From assembly GCA_022494885.1 (NCBI GenBank), contig JAGVSM010003692.1:1-64000 (forward strand): 64,000 nt of DNA, in the 5' to 3' direction. The position numbers and the translations under genes were made by a program. Origin of the DNA: Micrasema longulum. Its lineage: Eukaryota > Arthropoda > Insecta > Trichoptera > Brachycentridae. Each line of letters begins with the position of its first letter. The first letter of the stretch is position 1. Below are positions 21,900 through 32,999 of this stretch, in pieces. The notes under the pieces were generated by a model that ran no database searches, was not told the origin of the DNA, and was given only the letters and a program-made list of their open reading frames with translations.

Positions 21900-22725
21900 G
21901 CAACTTATTTTGATAATTTGAAAACTGTTTTTAGGAAAAACTAATGATATGATGCGCATGAATTATATTACAGGTAAACTTCGTTTTACGCCGGGGTTCA
22001 GTTTCAAGAGACACCGCCGTAAAATGAAATTGGCGTAAGATGAACACAAATATAAAGTTAGGTTCCGTGTCAAAATTCTAAGAACAATCTAACATGTTTG
22101 TTTAATACATATCCTATATATACTCAAAATAAATTATAAATGTATATTAAATAGTTTAAAAATAAATAATAATCTCTTAAAATGAATTTTTTACAATAAA
22201 TACTAACTCGCCAGTTCGCCAGTACTTAATTAAATTCTCACACATTTGCTTTGATTTTTGCTTCCTTTCTTGCAGAATCATAGCATAAACTACAAATATT
22301 TTAATATTATTAAAATTTTTATAATAATATGATAAAATAAAAAATACAATCATAACTTTTTATTTTTCTTAAAAACATAGCAAAAACTAGCTCGGTAACA
22401 ATTTCACACACACAATAGGCTGCTCGCTTACACGGTAATAGAATAAAACAACGTGTAAAAGTGTGTCTGCTATTAGAATCGCGGCGCTTTCTGTCGTCTG
22501 GTGTCGGCTGAACCGGGGTAATTGTAATTGTAAAAAAATTGTGGCGTAATTGTAAAAAAACGACGTTTACCTGTTAAGTGAGGACGTCACCTTTCATAGA
22601 ATGAGAATAAAAAATACACAAAAATAGTTGAGAACTAATGGGTTAATATAAAAAAAAATACTTGCACCTTAAAGGGTTAGGCATTCAAATGCGCTGTAAA
22701 TGTTCTGAAAAATATTTTGCTGGAT

Positions 22726-22858
22726 TTGAGGGGTCAAAAGCAAAAGCGCCACTGTCCATGACCGCTGTTTCTGGGGAAATCCAACAAAACCAGTAGCAAA
22801 AAGACTATTCATTTTTAATTAAATGTGCACAGTGGCGATTTTGCTTTTGACCCCCTAA
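22726..22858. repeat. Small hairpin MITE in the Rbp1 3' UTR region
   Basis: TTGAGGGGTCAAAAGCAAAA with CGCCACTGT on the left is mirrored by ACAGTGGCGATTTTGCTTTT and GACCCCCTAAA on the right, about 30 bp arms around a 70-bp centre. It lies 62 bp downstream of the Rbp1 stop codon, so it probably sits in the transcript. Confidence 0.7.
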
Positions 22859-22919
22859 ACTGGAGTTTGCAAAATACGGTTCCATCACTTGGCTCAGGGC
22901 GACGTGCACGACGGCCGCG

Positions 22920-23085
22920 TCAGTACCTCTCCCTGCTGTCGGGCGTCCTGCTGCGGCGGTCGCGCGAGTAGCGGCGCGCGCGCAGCGACGAGGGCGAGCG
23001 CTCGCGGCTGCGCGACAGCGAGCGGCGCGGCGAGTAGCGCGGCGAGTGCGAGCGCCTGCGCGGGCTGCGGCTGCGGCTGCGGGAC
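22920..23085 (-). CDS. Rbp1: Rbp1 last coding exon, RS domain
   Basis: The pyrimidine-rich acceptor CGCTCCCCTCGCAG precedes 23085. Phase 2 entry gives an uninterrupted RS tail of 54 residues and a stop at 22920-22922. GC content is far above the surroundings because Arg codons are mostly CGC/CGG. An alternative, longer upstream reading would add non-SR sequence and has no better acceptor. Confidence 0.87.
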
Positions 23086-26000
23086 CTGCGAGGGGAGCGA
23101 GGTGTAATGCACGTCGACGGCGGGGATAGTGTGCGGTTGATGCATTCGGCGAGGCTGTTATTGATCAGTATGAAATTGGCAATTTCTTTCATTTTTAAAC
23201 AATCATAAGTTAATATTTAAAGAGATATATGGGAGTCTAGGCATTTACAGGGCTTATGACCAGTCATTGGATGGTTTAAGTAGCCACTTAACACACTGTG
23301 TAACATTCACCATTCTGCCTATGTTTGAACATCCACATTTACTCAACTCTTCCATCTGTTGACTTTTTTTATTTTTTAAAAAAGAAATATTTGCGTTCTT
23401 ATGTTTTACCCAAACACTTAATTTTGAGAGCCATTTTCAACGAGTTGTAAATAAATTACTTATTACACTATTAGAAAATGGGAATCAAGATGGGGTAGAG
23501 TGGGATTCAAACCACGGACCTTTGGTCCGTGAGACCGAGACTTTAGCCACAGGACTTTTACTGACTTTTACCGGGTAGTTAATTCAACAATGTTTTGAGT
23601 ATGTCCAAATGGTCTGCAAGCTTTTGGACATATTCAAAACATTGTTAAATCATAAGTAAATTTGTCTCAACAGAGGGAAAACATTTTTGAGAAGGGAATA
23701 TGGAAGTGTAGGCATTAACAGGCCTTATGACCTGCCATTGGCCAGTTTGATTGCCACTCGGCATTAAATTTTATTTTTCAGGACTTTTACCTGAGAAAAG
23801 CCGTCGAGTGGAAACAATTGTCCATGGTTCCGGTTTTATAAGGTTCGTTTTCTTTAAAATTAAGAACACAATATCCCAATCGATAATCTGCGTTTAATAA
23901 ATACATTTTTGACTAATAACAACCTCTTTTTACCAAATGCATCAACGATAACAATCTACATTTTATAATTTTATATAGGCTTTGGGTTTATCCAAATATT
24001 TTAACAAAGCCACCATGGCCCCGATTACAGTGGGAAGTTAACATTTATCTACAAAGTAAAATTAAGTTTTCTCTATGAAAATCAGAATATGCATACATTT
24101 TTTTCTTCTTAACATGTTTAATTATATGTTACCGACGAAAATACGACAAATATTTTCATTTTCGTACACAAATATAGGTTTTTCTTTAAAGAAAGTCGAA
24201 GATAACTCTGTAAACTTCCCATTGTAATCGGGGCCCTGGGGTGGTATCCCCTAGATAGTTATTAATTTGAAGATTTTTATTTTTTTAATGGAACGACACT
24301 TTGTTTCATATAATGACCACACTGATTATTAAACGTCAAATGGTGTATAAAACTGCTTCAAAAACAGAAATGAAACTAATACAGTTCAGTCAATTCAACT
24401 TAAGTGTTCCAAATGAAAATCATCATTTTTGATTTTATGTGTTCATATTTTTTGACATCCAATCATCAGTGTGGCCATATATGAAGCAAAAATTAGTTGC
24501 ATGGAAAAAATAAATATCCCCAAATTAATCACTCTATGAGATGGAGAAGATTCATAATTGCACCCCTGATTTATTAATTTCTGAAAATAATGAATTCTAT
24601 TAATTTGATGTTAGATTATGATTACCACATACTGCCTACTAAATTAAGTGTTAGAATAAATACAAATTTTTAAACTATGTACTTTGTTTTGTCCAGTGTA
24701 AGTATTGTCACTAAAATAATGTTTGCCTTTCGTAGTTAGATGTTAGAAAAATTTATAAGTAACAGAAAACCGTGCAACTTAACTTGAATTATGTCAAAAC
24801 AGTTTGTATTTTTTTTTTTTTTTTAAATATATCAATTAAAACTTTAATACCATATAACGGGTGTTTTTTTTGTCGTGATAGAACTTTTGATTGGTAATAA
24901 TATCTCTAGTCAAACTAGTGACAGATTCTTTTACATTTGTCATTATAGTCTTTAAAATATATCATGATTAGAATGACAGTTGTCAGAAAAAGTAATGACA
25001 TAACTTTGTAGTAATGTCTAAGGAGTGATTAATATTGACACACGAAAAATCATTCATATCTGGTATGTTTATTTATATTTTTAATACAATGCTTGACATA
25101 TAAATCAACATAAATATATAAAATCTGCTTTAAAACTAAAAAAAAAACTAAAATAAACCTAATTATTAACGACGTTCTTACAAAGTTACATCATTTTGCA
25201 AAGACGTTAGACATGGGACAAATTGATCAATGTAAATTAATCAAACAAAAAATAATTCATTTGTTAATGTTCACGAAAAAAGTATAAATGTCTTATTTTT
25301 TTGTGAATAATTGTATTAAACACACTATAATAGGCTTGTTTTTGCGTTTTTATATCAATTTTCGGAAACAGACTTTCATGTTTGCATGAAAAAACTAATA
25401 AAATCGATTTGATCGGTACATGATCAGTGATCAGACAGTTTGACAGCTGTCATTTTGATCAAGCTAAATTTTAAGGACTATAATAAAGTTGTTAAATTTA
25501 GTTTAGTACTAAGAGTTTAGTGGGGCTCTTCGTCCTGCTTTTGACCTAATAAAGCTCAGCCAAAATCAAGTGAGAGTTACCACTCGGGGCCCGCCCAGGG
25601 CACTGCAGATTGAACAACACCGCGCTAGAATGAACCTTTCCCAAACTTTTAGATACAGGTTCTGCAGTGCAGATGAGGAAACACCTATACGTGTTCTATG
25701 TGAATGTGATGCTTTACGTCATAAAAGGAGCCTCATCCTCGGGGGACCACCGGTTAAACCTGAGGATGTTAAAGAGCTCGCCCCTATCTAATAGCCCGAT
25801 ATTTAACAGATCTGGACTTGGAGGGGGAGATTTAGCAAAATGTAAACTTTCACATTCCACGCAGTAGCCAGGATCTTTATAGACCCGGGCTTGGAAGGCG
25901 AGAACTATTCACGGGGACGCGACACAATAGATCTTCACAGGTCGCGGTGACGTCGGGAGCTTGTTTAGCACCGACCCCACCACTAAAAATAAGAATAAGA

Positions 26001-29000
26001 AAGAATAAGCTACGTAACTTCTAGTCTCGGAAGACATTAAAAAAAAAAGTAAATGTGTATTTTTATTATTTAGAACACAATAAAAGTAAAAATTTGCTTA
26101 TTTTATTACAGACATAGTTGTATCACGCCTAAAAAACACCAGCAGTCTAGTAATCATTGTCAAATGAGGAAATCGGGCAAACAATATTTATTTTAATTAA
26201 TAAGTTTGACATTGCAATTTAATTGTGATAAGTTATTTATAATATACAGTGCAAAGCGGGGCAAGAGATATATGTTTTTACATTCATAAAATGGATTAAA
26301 GGTGTAAAAATTAACTAAAAAAAATGTAATACCCTGTAAAGTAAAATTAAAACGGGCACGAGAGATTTACCACCAGAAATCGAGACCACCGTTTGAAAAT
26401 ATTTTCGATTGAAAAAAATATGTGAAAAAACATTGAATGAACAAATAATATTATAATAGTATGATTATGTACCAAACCACACATCTGCTGAGAAGTGCTG
26501 ACCAGAGTTGGGGGATATGTGAGGTGGAGCAGTGTTGCCCTCGGGAAGTGGTGAACTGCGCTCGATAGCCTTTCGCCCATTATTTTTTCGATTGCTGAAT
26601 TATCCACGGAGCGGCGACATTAATCCTCGTTTCAATTTGAATAAATTAATATTCGGCTATTGTTTTTATCTGAATCGAACGACATCTTTTTCAATTACAA
26701 TAAAACAGATTCATCGCGCGTGTTTTTAAATCGCTGTATAAAATCTTTTTAAGTACAATTATGAATAAGAACAAAAACTTTGAATGGTCAAAATGCAAGC
26801 ATGCAAATTTGCCATCATAATAGTTTGCATGTACGGTATTTTAACCATTTAAATGCATCTTTAGCTCTGCACGGCTGCATCCTAATGTAATCATCTCTAT
26901 ATGCCCACAGCTGCGTTCGGCTTGACATTAAAATCACCATATGGAATGAAATGGGAAAGTCTTATTTGATTTTTGTTAAAACCAATTTCATTACTTCGCA
27001 GCTAATTTTTATAAACACGGGTGAATTTTAACACAACGCTATATTTATTTTAAGAGAATAAATATTTTTTTGAACCATCTTTATCGAACTCGTTTTCAAG
27101 GAATTCGTTTGTAAATTTTCGATGGAAAAACATATTTCTATACTTTCAAATAAGTTTTTCAACGTTTAAAACAACTCTATATTGCTATTAAACAATATTT
27201 TACTGTTGTTTTCGATAATATAGAGAATCTGATAAAGGATACTCTTTCAATGAGTTTCTTCGGTGCTATCGGCGATCGGATACGCGATCACGGTGTTCGT
27301 TCGCCTCGGAGGAGGGTACGGGTGGATGGGGGGGGCTAGGTGACTGCGGCTAGCAGCGCCCGCAATGGGGACAAGAGCAGTGAAGACCAGCTACGTGGTG
27401 GTCCGTTGTGGTGGTGGTGTGGTGATGGTGGTGGTACGATGGTGGTTGTGGCGTGGCACCTGAAAACGTCCCAACACCCGCCCATATCAATTAGCAGTTG
27501 GCCACTGACCGCACGCCCAGAACTGACACATTCACTCCCATCAAATACCAGTCGATCAATTAGATTATTTTTACTGTTCGCACATTTACTGCTGAAGGGA
27601 ATTTGCGCATTTGACATTAAAACAATAGAAAATTTGACTCGTCTGGCGTCGGTTAATCAAGATCTCAGCCTCCCTGAAACATGGGCCCTTACAATCAAAG
27701 TGAAAAGGGTCGACTAATCAGTAAATAAGATCAACACATCTCGTTAGACCTTAACAACTTTTAACTTTTTTTTATTTAAAGCAATATTACTGATTTTATG
27801 GACTTCGAATCCCAGAGCAGTGAAAAACCGCATTGTAAACAAATGAAAGCCAAAACTGGAAGAAATCACACAAAAAAAATAACTTTTTAAATATGTGCCA
27901 CCATTTATTGTGGACAACAGAGGCTACATTAAATAGAATAATAATATTATAGTAGTGCTGTGGACCCAGGGTTAGGAGGTCCGAGGTTCTAAATTATTTT
28001 CCATTTTTTAACACGGTTATTTACGACAAAAAGAAAATGGCTTCAAAATTCAAATATTTAGGAAAATAAAACAAATGCAAATGTTGCTTTCATTTACATA
28101 GTGGAACAGTTTAAAAAAAAATACTACAAAAGTGCATTACATTTGATTAAACATGTATTTATCACTGATACTAAAATACTATTAACTCCGTAAAATGACA
28201 CAAATTGTGTGCAAAAATGGAACAGCTATTAATACTGCATAAAATAATCCCATATGTCAGTCTAGAGTGTCTTCATTAAAATAATAAACAATAAAATGAG
28301 TTGAGAATAGATTTAATCAATTTTAGAGAATAAAAGGCCGAAAAAATTATTGTTACTTTCAAACAAATGCACAAAATTCGCTGTCAGCAATGAAAGTAGG
28401 AACTTTATAATGAATAAATTCTAAAGTGGAGAACATTCCTATAGAAGAACGGCAACATTTTCAATACATATAAGAATATCAATTTTTACTGATATATATA
28501 TTTTTTTAAGTAGAAAAAACTACTCTTAAAATATACTGTAGATCTTTTTTTAAATATTTTACACATGGTATTTTTTTTCTGCCCCTTTTTTATAATTGCA
28601 TGAAATTATTTAGCAGTGTGTCCACACTGGCCATAGATTAGGGACAGTATTTGAAAAGATACAGTATCAAGAGAAATATTTTAAGGTATTTGACTCATTT
28701 CTGAGCTTTGGAACGACCAAATATCTAAGGGTTTATTCCAAAAATTCAACACCAATTACAATGAAATTTTATAAATAAATTTATATATTTAATGTAGATG
28801 GACTGAAATAGCACACAGAACACGGAAAGTTCTAGTGTTTTGGATTCCATCGTTGCTCTGGCATTCTTATTTAACATATCGGTCACGGGGACCGTATGAG
28901 GCTTTCTGAACGAATGCGCAAAATATATATTTTAGATTGCAGAGATATTTGTCGATTTTCATTCACACTAGCAAACAGTTATCTTTTAGAGAAGTATCTG

Positions 29001-32000
29001 TAGAGGTATCAATAACCCGTGCATTTGAAAACTGTTTGAATTTTTTTCAGGATCATTTGAGAGAGGAAAAAATAAAGTGAGGATTTATACCTTCTCCCGT
29101 CACGCCGGGTCCGTCCCGAGGACATCTCAACACGGATCCGGGTGCCGCAACAACGTCTGGAATTAATAAATCGACACATTTTATAAGGACAAAACAAACT
29201 GCATTTAAATAGGTGTTCACAGGTTGCAGTGACGTCGGGAGCTTGCATAGCACTGACCCCCACCTCTAAGAATAAGAATGATAACTCCCAGGGCTGGTAT
29301 TCTGAACGCTATCGCGGAGGTAGATATTCTCCTTTCTTCTCTAACTCATTAGTGCCCATGCGGCTCGACTGTGGAATAATCTCCCATCCACTATCAAAGA
29401 TGTTACTACAGTATCTCTGATTAAATCACGTCTGAAGAAACATCTCCTTTCTCTTCCTTAATCTCTTCCCCTTTCCTGTTTCCTCTTTATTCCTTTTTCC
29501 CATCGAGCGATAGTATTGATTTAAGGTAATTTATATGCAAACACAGTTATTTCTATTTTTGTATATCTTTAGCTTTTTTATTTTCTATCGAAAATGTTTT
29601 GTAACTTGAATTATAAAAACAAAACTTTTATTTTAGCGGTTGGTTGGAAGAAATTGCCATTTGGCAATAAACCCACCAATGTACAATTAACATTATGTAC
29701 AGAAAGTTAAATAAATTTAATTTAAAACGCGTACGGTGCTGCGTAGTCACTACACATGCAAAAAGTGAGAGATTTTAAATCTTAAAAGTGTAATATTCAT
29801 CAGCAATTGCTTCAATTATTTGTAGTTGAAGTCAAAAGTGATGGTATTATTAATTTAATTGCTAAAAACATGAAAAAAAAAACATGAAAAAAAAAACATT
29901 AATTCATGCTCTCAGTGCGCGCAAAAGAACCGCCCCCAACAAAAGCCGGGCAGCTACTAACGCAGCTAACGAGCTTCTGGGAGAAGTACAAGGAACTTTG
30001 CTGTTTGCGCGTGTGACGCATAAAAATTGTCTCTCTCGCTCCCAAATATACCCGTATTATCGAGAGTGAGACGTAAAGAGTGTGCGAGACAATGATATAT
30101 TAGGATTACTCTTTTACTACGAACGCAACATGGGACACATCGGTAAACTTTCTGTTGTATTGGTGATATCTCCAATTTTAAAAAAAAAGCTTTTTATGTT
30201 CCCAATAAACATTGATAATTTAATTTAAAAAAACGTTTTTGCCGATACGTAAATGTATAACGAAGGAATACCGAAAATCTCAACCCATAATTGATTATAT
30301 CAATGGAGATATTAAAGTTATTAGATGCAATGTGTACTAGCTACACATCACCGGGAAGGGAGAGTTAACACGTAATTTACGTACCACCTAAGTGCTAGCA
30401 TTGCTTCCTCTACGCCCACAAGAGTGTTCAGAATCGCCCAGCAAGAAGTTATAGTGATGGAAGTTGAGAATTTTAGTTGATAGATAAATGTAGTTTATAT
30501 TTGAAGCACTAACTATTCATAATAATAAAATAATGTTTTTTAATATTAGAGTAAAAGAACACTTAAGATGCTTAAATAATATTTTTCTGAATTTGCAAAT
30601 CATCTGATAGAAAATAATCATAGTTTCAATAAAGACACTGGATTAAAAGCACTTTATGTTAAAAATAAAATGTTAAAATTAGACAACTTAGAAATTTTAG
30701 AAATTAAAAAAGCGATTCATAATAAGAAAACAATAATTAATAACCAAATAAACAATATTTCTTTTAGTCCTCTCCTGTCTTACTTCGAAAATAATTATAT
30801 CAAAATACCACCCGTGTAAGGAAAAAACGACTTGATTTATTGGGTCCATATGTACTATTTAGTGAACATGATAAAAATTTTAAAAAAGGAATCAATTCAT
30901 TAGTTACATAAACCTTGACGAAGAAGCTTGTTTGCTTTGAAACCGGTCAGTGGAAAATAAAAATTAGTGGTTAAAAACAAAGTTGTGATAGATAAATGTC
31001 TTTAGAAACAGGATATTATTAAAGAAATAAAGTGTTTATACATCCCCTTATCGGAGAATTTCTGTTTATGTTAAAATATTAGTCTATGGTGATGGTTGTA
31101 GTTTGTTCCCCACTCCCGGAGAGGCTCAGCCCCCAGAGAAAGGGGCAGAGCGCGATGTCCGAGAGTGGAGGTACCGTACTGTAGCACACTTATGACTCAA
31201 GCGTTTCTTAAGTAAATCAGAAACGGATCTAAGGAGCGTGCATGATATATATACAATCACAACATACTGTGGCGAATGTCCAGTCCATCAGAGAGACATC
31301 TCCAAATCACAAGAGATGATAAGAAAATTAGTATTTAATGGTCACCTAGAATCTAATATTGTTGATTTTTATCTGATTTTTTAATATTTCATGTTTGGTA
31401 ATTGATTGGGTACATTTGTAACATGCCATATACGTAATCTAGCTTCCATGTGTAAATGTTAACTATTAAATACATGGGGGCTAGATTTCTTACCGTCCAT
31501 GCGCTCTGTAGCGGCATGCGCGCTGTAATCTAGCTCCTATCTGTTATAATTTGAATTGATCTTAATTGGAAACGAGGAACTAGAATCCCAACCGTCCATG
31601 CGCTCTGTAGCTGCAAAACGTGTTGGGATATTTATTTATTGTGCTGTCCGATAACAAACGCAGCAAAATTATTGAAGCGGAAATCAGTAAAATTTATGTG
31701 TAACCAACCATTGAGGTATATGAACTTTTATCTCCTCGCAATTACTAAAATGCCTATATTTACGCTAAGATACTGCACAAATCGATCTGGAAAAATAGAA
31801 AAAGCGATGGTATAACCTTTCACCGGCAAGTAATGTTCTGATTTTAATCAATGCTTGTTTAAAATAGCTATTTGAAAGTCGAAAAACGTCCTATTAATAT
31901 GTTACCAATTTGTGAGTTATCTCCTGTCTCTGTCCATCTCAGTTAGTCGGGCGTATGGTAAAACGAAAAACAAACTATGGCTTGCATACACCAATGTCCC

Positions 32001-32734
32001 GATTGTATCGTATTGTAAACTCAAGACAAGATCTGGACTTTTTTATAAACCGGATCTTGTCTTGAGGTAGTAATTTTTTTTTTGTTCTAGCTTTAATTTT
32101 ATTTAGTTGTGTTTTATTTTATTAGTGCCTGTATTTATTAAAAGAAATTGTATTTACCATCGCTAGAATGGACTGCATAAGTCCGTCAAATAAATAAAGG
32201 TGACGCGTATGCGGAAGGGAGCGACATACTGAAATGAACTTACAGTAGACCGATGTAAACAGTCCGTGTTTTTTATTGTACTAGAAGTTTTGCTTGGCAA
32301 AGTCGACGTGATATGACGTGACGACACTAGCTCCCTCCGCTGGTAATTGCCTTTTCTTTGGGGACGACATTTTAGCTCTGATTTGTATAGAGTGTCGTCT
32401 CTATACATTATATCTCAATGTAACCAACTGATGTTTGAACAAGCTAAGGATTTTAAAAGTTGGATGGTGGCTGATAAAACGGAGAAAAATAAATTGACAT
32501 CAATAATTAATAGATAGCAACTTACGTTCCATCTAGGCCCCTCACAGAGTCTTCGGCGTCTCTAGAATCCTCGAATTCGACGAAGGCGAATCCGGGCGGG
32601 TTCCTGGCCACCCACACGTTTTTAGTCGGTCCATATTTGCTAAACACTCTTTCGATCTCGTATTTCGAGGCAGAAGATCCGAGGTTCCCCACGTAAACCT
32701 TGCATGAAATATCCCACTCTCGAAATCTCGACAT
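22920..32734 (-). CDS. Rbp1: Rbp1-type SR splicing factor (SRSF3 family)
   Basis: A nuclear RNA-binding protein that selects splice sites. Coding exons read on the minus strand are 32734-32526 (209 nt), 29156-29091 (66 nt) and 23085-22920 (166 nt). All junctions are GT-AG and in phase, giving 146 residues. The RRM spans about residues 11-82: RNP2 is KVYVGNL (12-18) and RNP1 lies in [11 protein letters not shown] (45-55). [15 protein letters not shown] (71-85) closes the domain. Residues 92-146 are an Arg/Ser tail ending [19 protein letters not shown] motifs and short RS tail match fly Rbp1 and human SRSF3; there is no zinc knuckle, which argues against the SRSF7 class. The start ATG (32732-32734) follows an intron acceptor by one base, so the first exon is untranslated. 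The introns (3.4 and 6.0 kb) are full of transposon remnants. Rbp1-like paralogues exist in insects, so the symbol is at family level. Confidence 0.88.
23225..23365 (+). repeat. Fragment of fold-back repeat family
   Basis: Core sequence: GGGCTTATGACCAGTCATTG, ACACACTGTGTAACATTCAC, TTTGAACATCCACATTTACT. Lies in the last Rbp1 intron just upstream (sense) of the RS exon. Confidence 0.7.
23490..23562 (-). mobile_element. tRNA-like SINE head fragment
   Basis: The minus strand has a box A-like GTGGCTAAAGTCTCGG and box B-like GTGGTTTGAATCCCACT with the inverted GGTCCGTG/CACGGACC. It is not a foldable complete tRNA and no SINE body follows. Confidence 0.45.
23580..23765 (+). repeat. Fold-back family fragments with local palindrome
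   Basis: AACAATGTTTTGAGTATGTCC is mirrored by GGACATATTCAAAACATTGTT (23588-23647), a block X / X' pair. A core piece follows (GGCCTTATGACCTGCCATTG). Confidence 0.6.
24017..24235. repeat. MITE with GGCCCCGATTACA termini
   Basis: 219 bp with inverted ends GGCCCCGATTACAGTGGGAA and TTCCCATTGTAATCGGGGCC. Interior mirrored GATAACTCTG/ATTTATCT. Worn relatives at 11065-11215 and 48248-48375. Confidence 0.7.
24307..24484. repeat. Probable MITE with imperfect inverted ends
   Basis: ATAATGACCACACTGATTAT and AAACGTCAAA at the left are mirrored by TTTGACATCC and AATCATCAGTGTGGCCATAT at the right. 178 bp, no coding capacity. Confidence 0.5.
24490..25500. other. Rbp1 intron, nothing recognised
   Basis: AT-rich with homopolymer runs. 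ACGGGTGTTTTTTTTGTCGT at 24857 looks like a transposon end, but no partner was found. Confidence 0.3.
25505..26000 (+). mobile_element. LINE C-terminal relic (RFCSADEET type)
   Basis: Plus-strand translation gives [20 protein letters not shown] and [13 protein letters not shown], the Cys/His block found after the RNase H region in several insect LINE families. A 3' UTR follows (GACGTCGGGAGCTTG, ACCGACCCC). Copies at 47235-47560 (+) and, UTR only, 29213-29280 (+). Confidence 0.7.
26001..27230. other. Rbp1 intron, nothing recognised
   Basis: AT-rich DNA without repeats shared in the window and without convincing open frames. Confidence 0.3.
27336..27459 (-). other. Candidate alternative terminal exon of Rbp1
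   Basis: In the 6-kb intron between the middle and last Rbp1 exons, a GC-rich island (about 27240-27500) holds on the sense strand an acceptor GACGTTTTCAG ending at 27460. Entered in phase 2, as the middle exon requires, it stays open for 40 codons (His/Pro-rich, then Ser/Leu-rich) to a TAG at 27336-27338. Use of it would give a 132-residue protein without the RS tail. SR genes commonly autoregulate through such unproductive exons, but no homology supports this one and the acceptor tract is modest. Confidence 0.3.
27720..29000. other. Rbp1 intron, nothing recognised
   Basis: Very AT-rich. No gene, RNA or repeat could be supported. Confidence 0.3.
29091..29156 (-). CDS. Rbp1: Rbp1 middle exon, end of RRM
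   Basis: A 66-nt exon bounded by AATTCCAG (acceptor, 29157-29164) and GTATAAAT (donor from 29090). It encodes [20 protein letters not shown] and enters and leaves in phase 2. A LINE fragment lies at 29213-29280, only 57 bp upstream of its acceptor on the sense strand. Confidence 0.88.
29213..29280 (+). mobile_element. LINE 3' UTR fragment
   Basis: GTGACGTCGGGAGCTTG and GCACTGACCCC match 25940-25990. It lies in the polypyrimidine/branch-point side of the Rbp1 middle exon when read on the minus strand. Confidence 0.55.
29300..29715 (+). mobile_element. LINE 3' end with terminal hairpin
   Basis: Translation shows [20 protein letters not shown] then [12 protein letters not shown] and a stop. 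The 3' UTR has the stem ATTGCC-ATTT-GGCAAT (29653-29668) and ends in AAATAAATTTAATTT. Related to 11690-11890 and in tail structure to 12380-12835. Confidence 0.7.
30332..30367 (+). repeat. Short dispersed repeat end
   Basis: AATGTGTACTAGCTACACAT then CACCGGGAAGGGAG, the inverted match of 14755-14795. Confidence 0.35.
30575..30985 (+). mobile_element. Penelope-like retroelement 3' relic
   Basis: One frame reads [20 protein letters not shown] then [13 protein letters not shown], resembling the C-terminal GIY-YIG endonuclease region of Penelope-like elements. After the stop, TGACGAAGAAGCTTG and GAAACCGGTCAGTGG (about 30916-30955) is the kind of sequence that often follows their coding region. 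Short and diverged. Confidence 0.5.
30990..32020. other. Rbp1 intron, direct repeat but no gene
   Basis: A 24-bp direct repeat ACCGTCCATGCGCTCTGTAG occurs at about 31492 and 31588 within two longer similar stretches. A GC-richer block at 31110-31170 is not recognised. Confidence 0.35.
32024..32066. repeat. Short hairpin
   Basis: CTCAAGACAAGATCTGG and CCGGATCTTGTCTTGAG form a 17-bp stem with one G-T-type mismatch around a loop of about 13 bases. Located in the first coding intron of Rbp1. Confidence 0.6.
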
Positions 32735-32735
32735 G
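32526..32735 (-). CDS. Rbp1: Rbp1 exon with start codon and most of the RRM
   Basis: Acceptor TTTCTTTTAG ends at 32736 and ATG is 32734-32732; the exon ends at 32526 before GTAAG. It encodes residues 1-69 plus two bases of codon 70, including RNP2 and RNP1. The open frame extends a few codons upstream of this ATG, but those codons are the intron end, so the inner ATG (MSRFREWD) is the likely start. Confidence 0.9.
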
Positions 32736-32873
32736 CTAAAAGAAACCAATCATTGATAAATGTGAACGGCGTAGAATTAGAACGCAATGCAACAATTGCT
32801 CTTCGCCCTGTTGGGTGACATTAAGAATTTGCGTTGTCGCATGCACGCAAAAGCTTGTTTGAATGGCACTTAC

Positions 32874-32960
32874 TCGATTTGATGATGTAATCAACAATAT
32901 TTCCAGGGGAAATAAATCCTTTTTGGAAGAAATGAAGGTGTCTGACTGAAATCAAATTAC
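32874..32960 (-). promoter_or_regulatory. Rbp1: Probable 5' UTR exon and start region of Rbp1
   Basis: On the minus strand a strong donor GTAAGT begins at 32873 after CATCAAATCGA. Upstream, TTTCAGTCAGAC (about 32943-32954) fits an insect initiator (TCAGT). The leader would be about 75 nt and spliced to the acceptor at 32736. No TATA box was identified. The 5' end is an inference. Confidence 0.45.
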
Positions 32961-32999
32961 AAAAATATACTGCAACCGCAACAAAACGCACGCACGAAA

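Noticed and set aside
22889..23107. Cys/Ala/Gly-rich open frame on the plus strand
   Set aside because: It is the complement of the Arg-rich RS exon of Rbp1; its composition follows from that.
22894..23192. Longer N-terminal extension of the RS exon frame
   Set aside because: The open frame runs past the CTCGCAG acceptor, but the extra residues are not SR-like and joining there would break the phase with the 66-nt exon.
27340..27717. 125-codon frame on the plus strand with a Gly/Trp-rich stretch
   Set aside because: The stretch is a GGT/GTG repeat in the GC-rich island, with no motif and no splice support on this strand.
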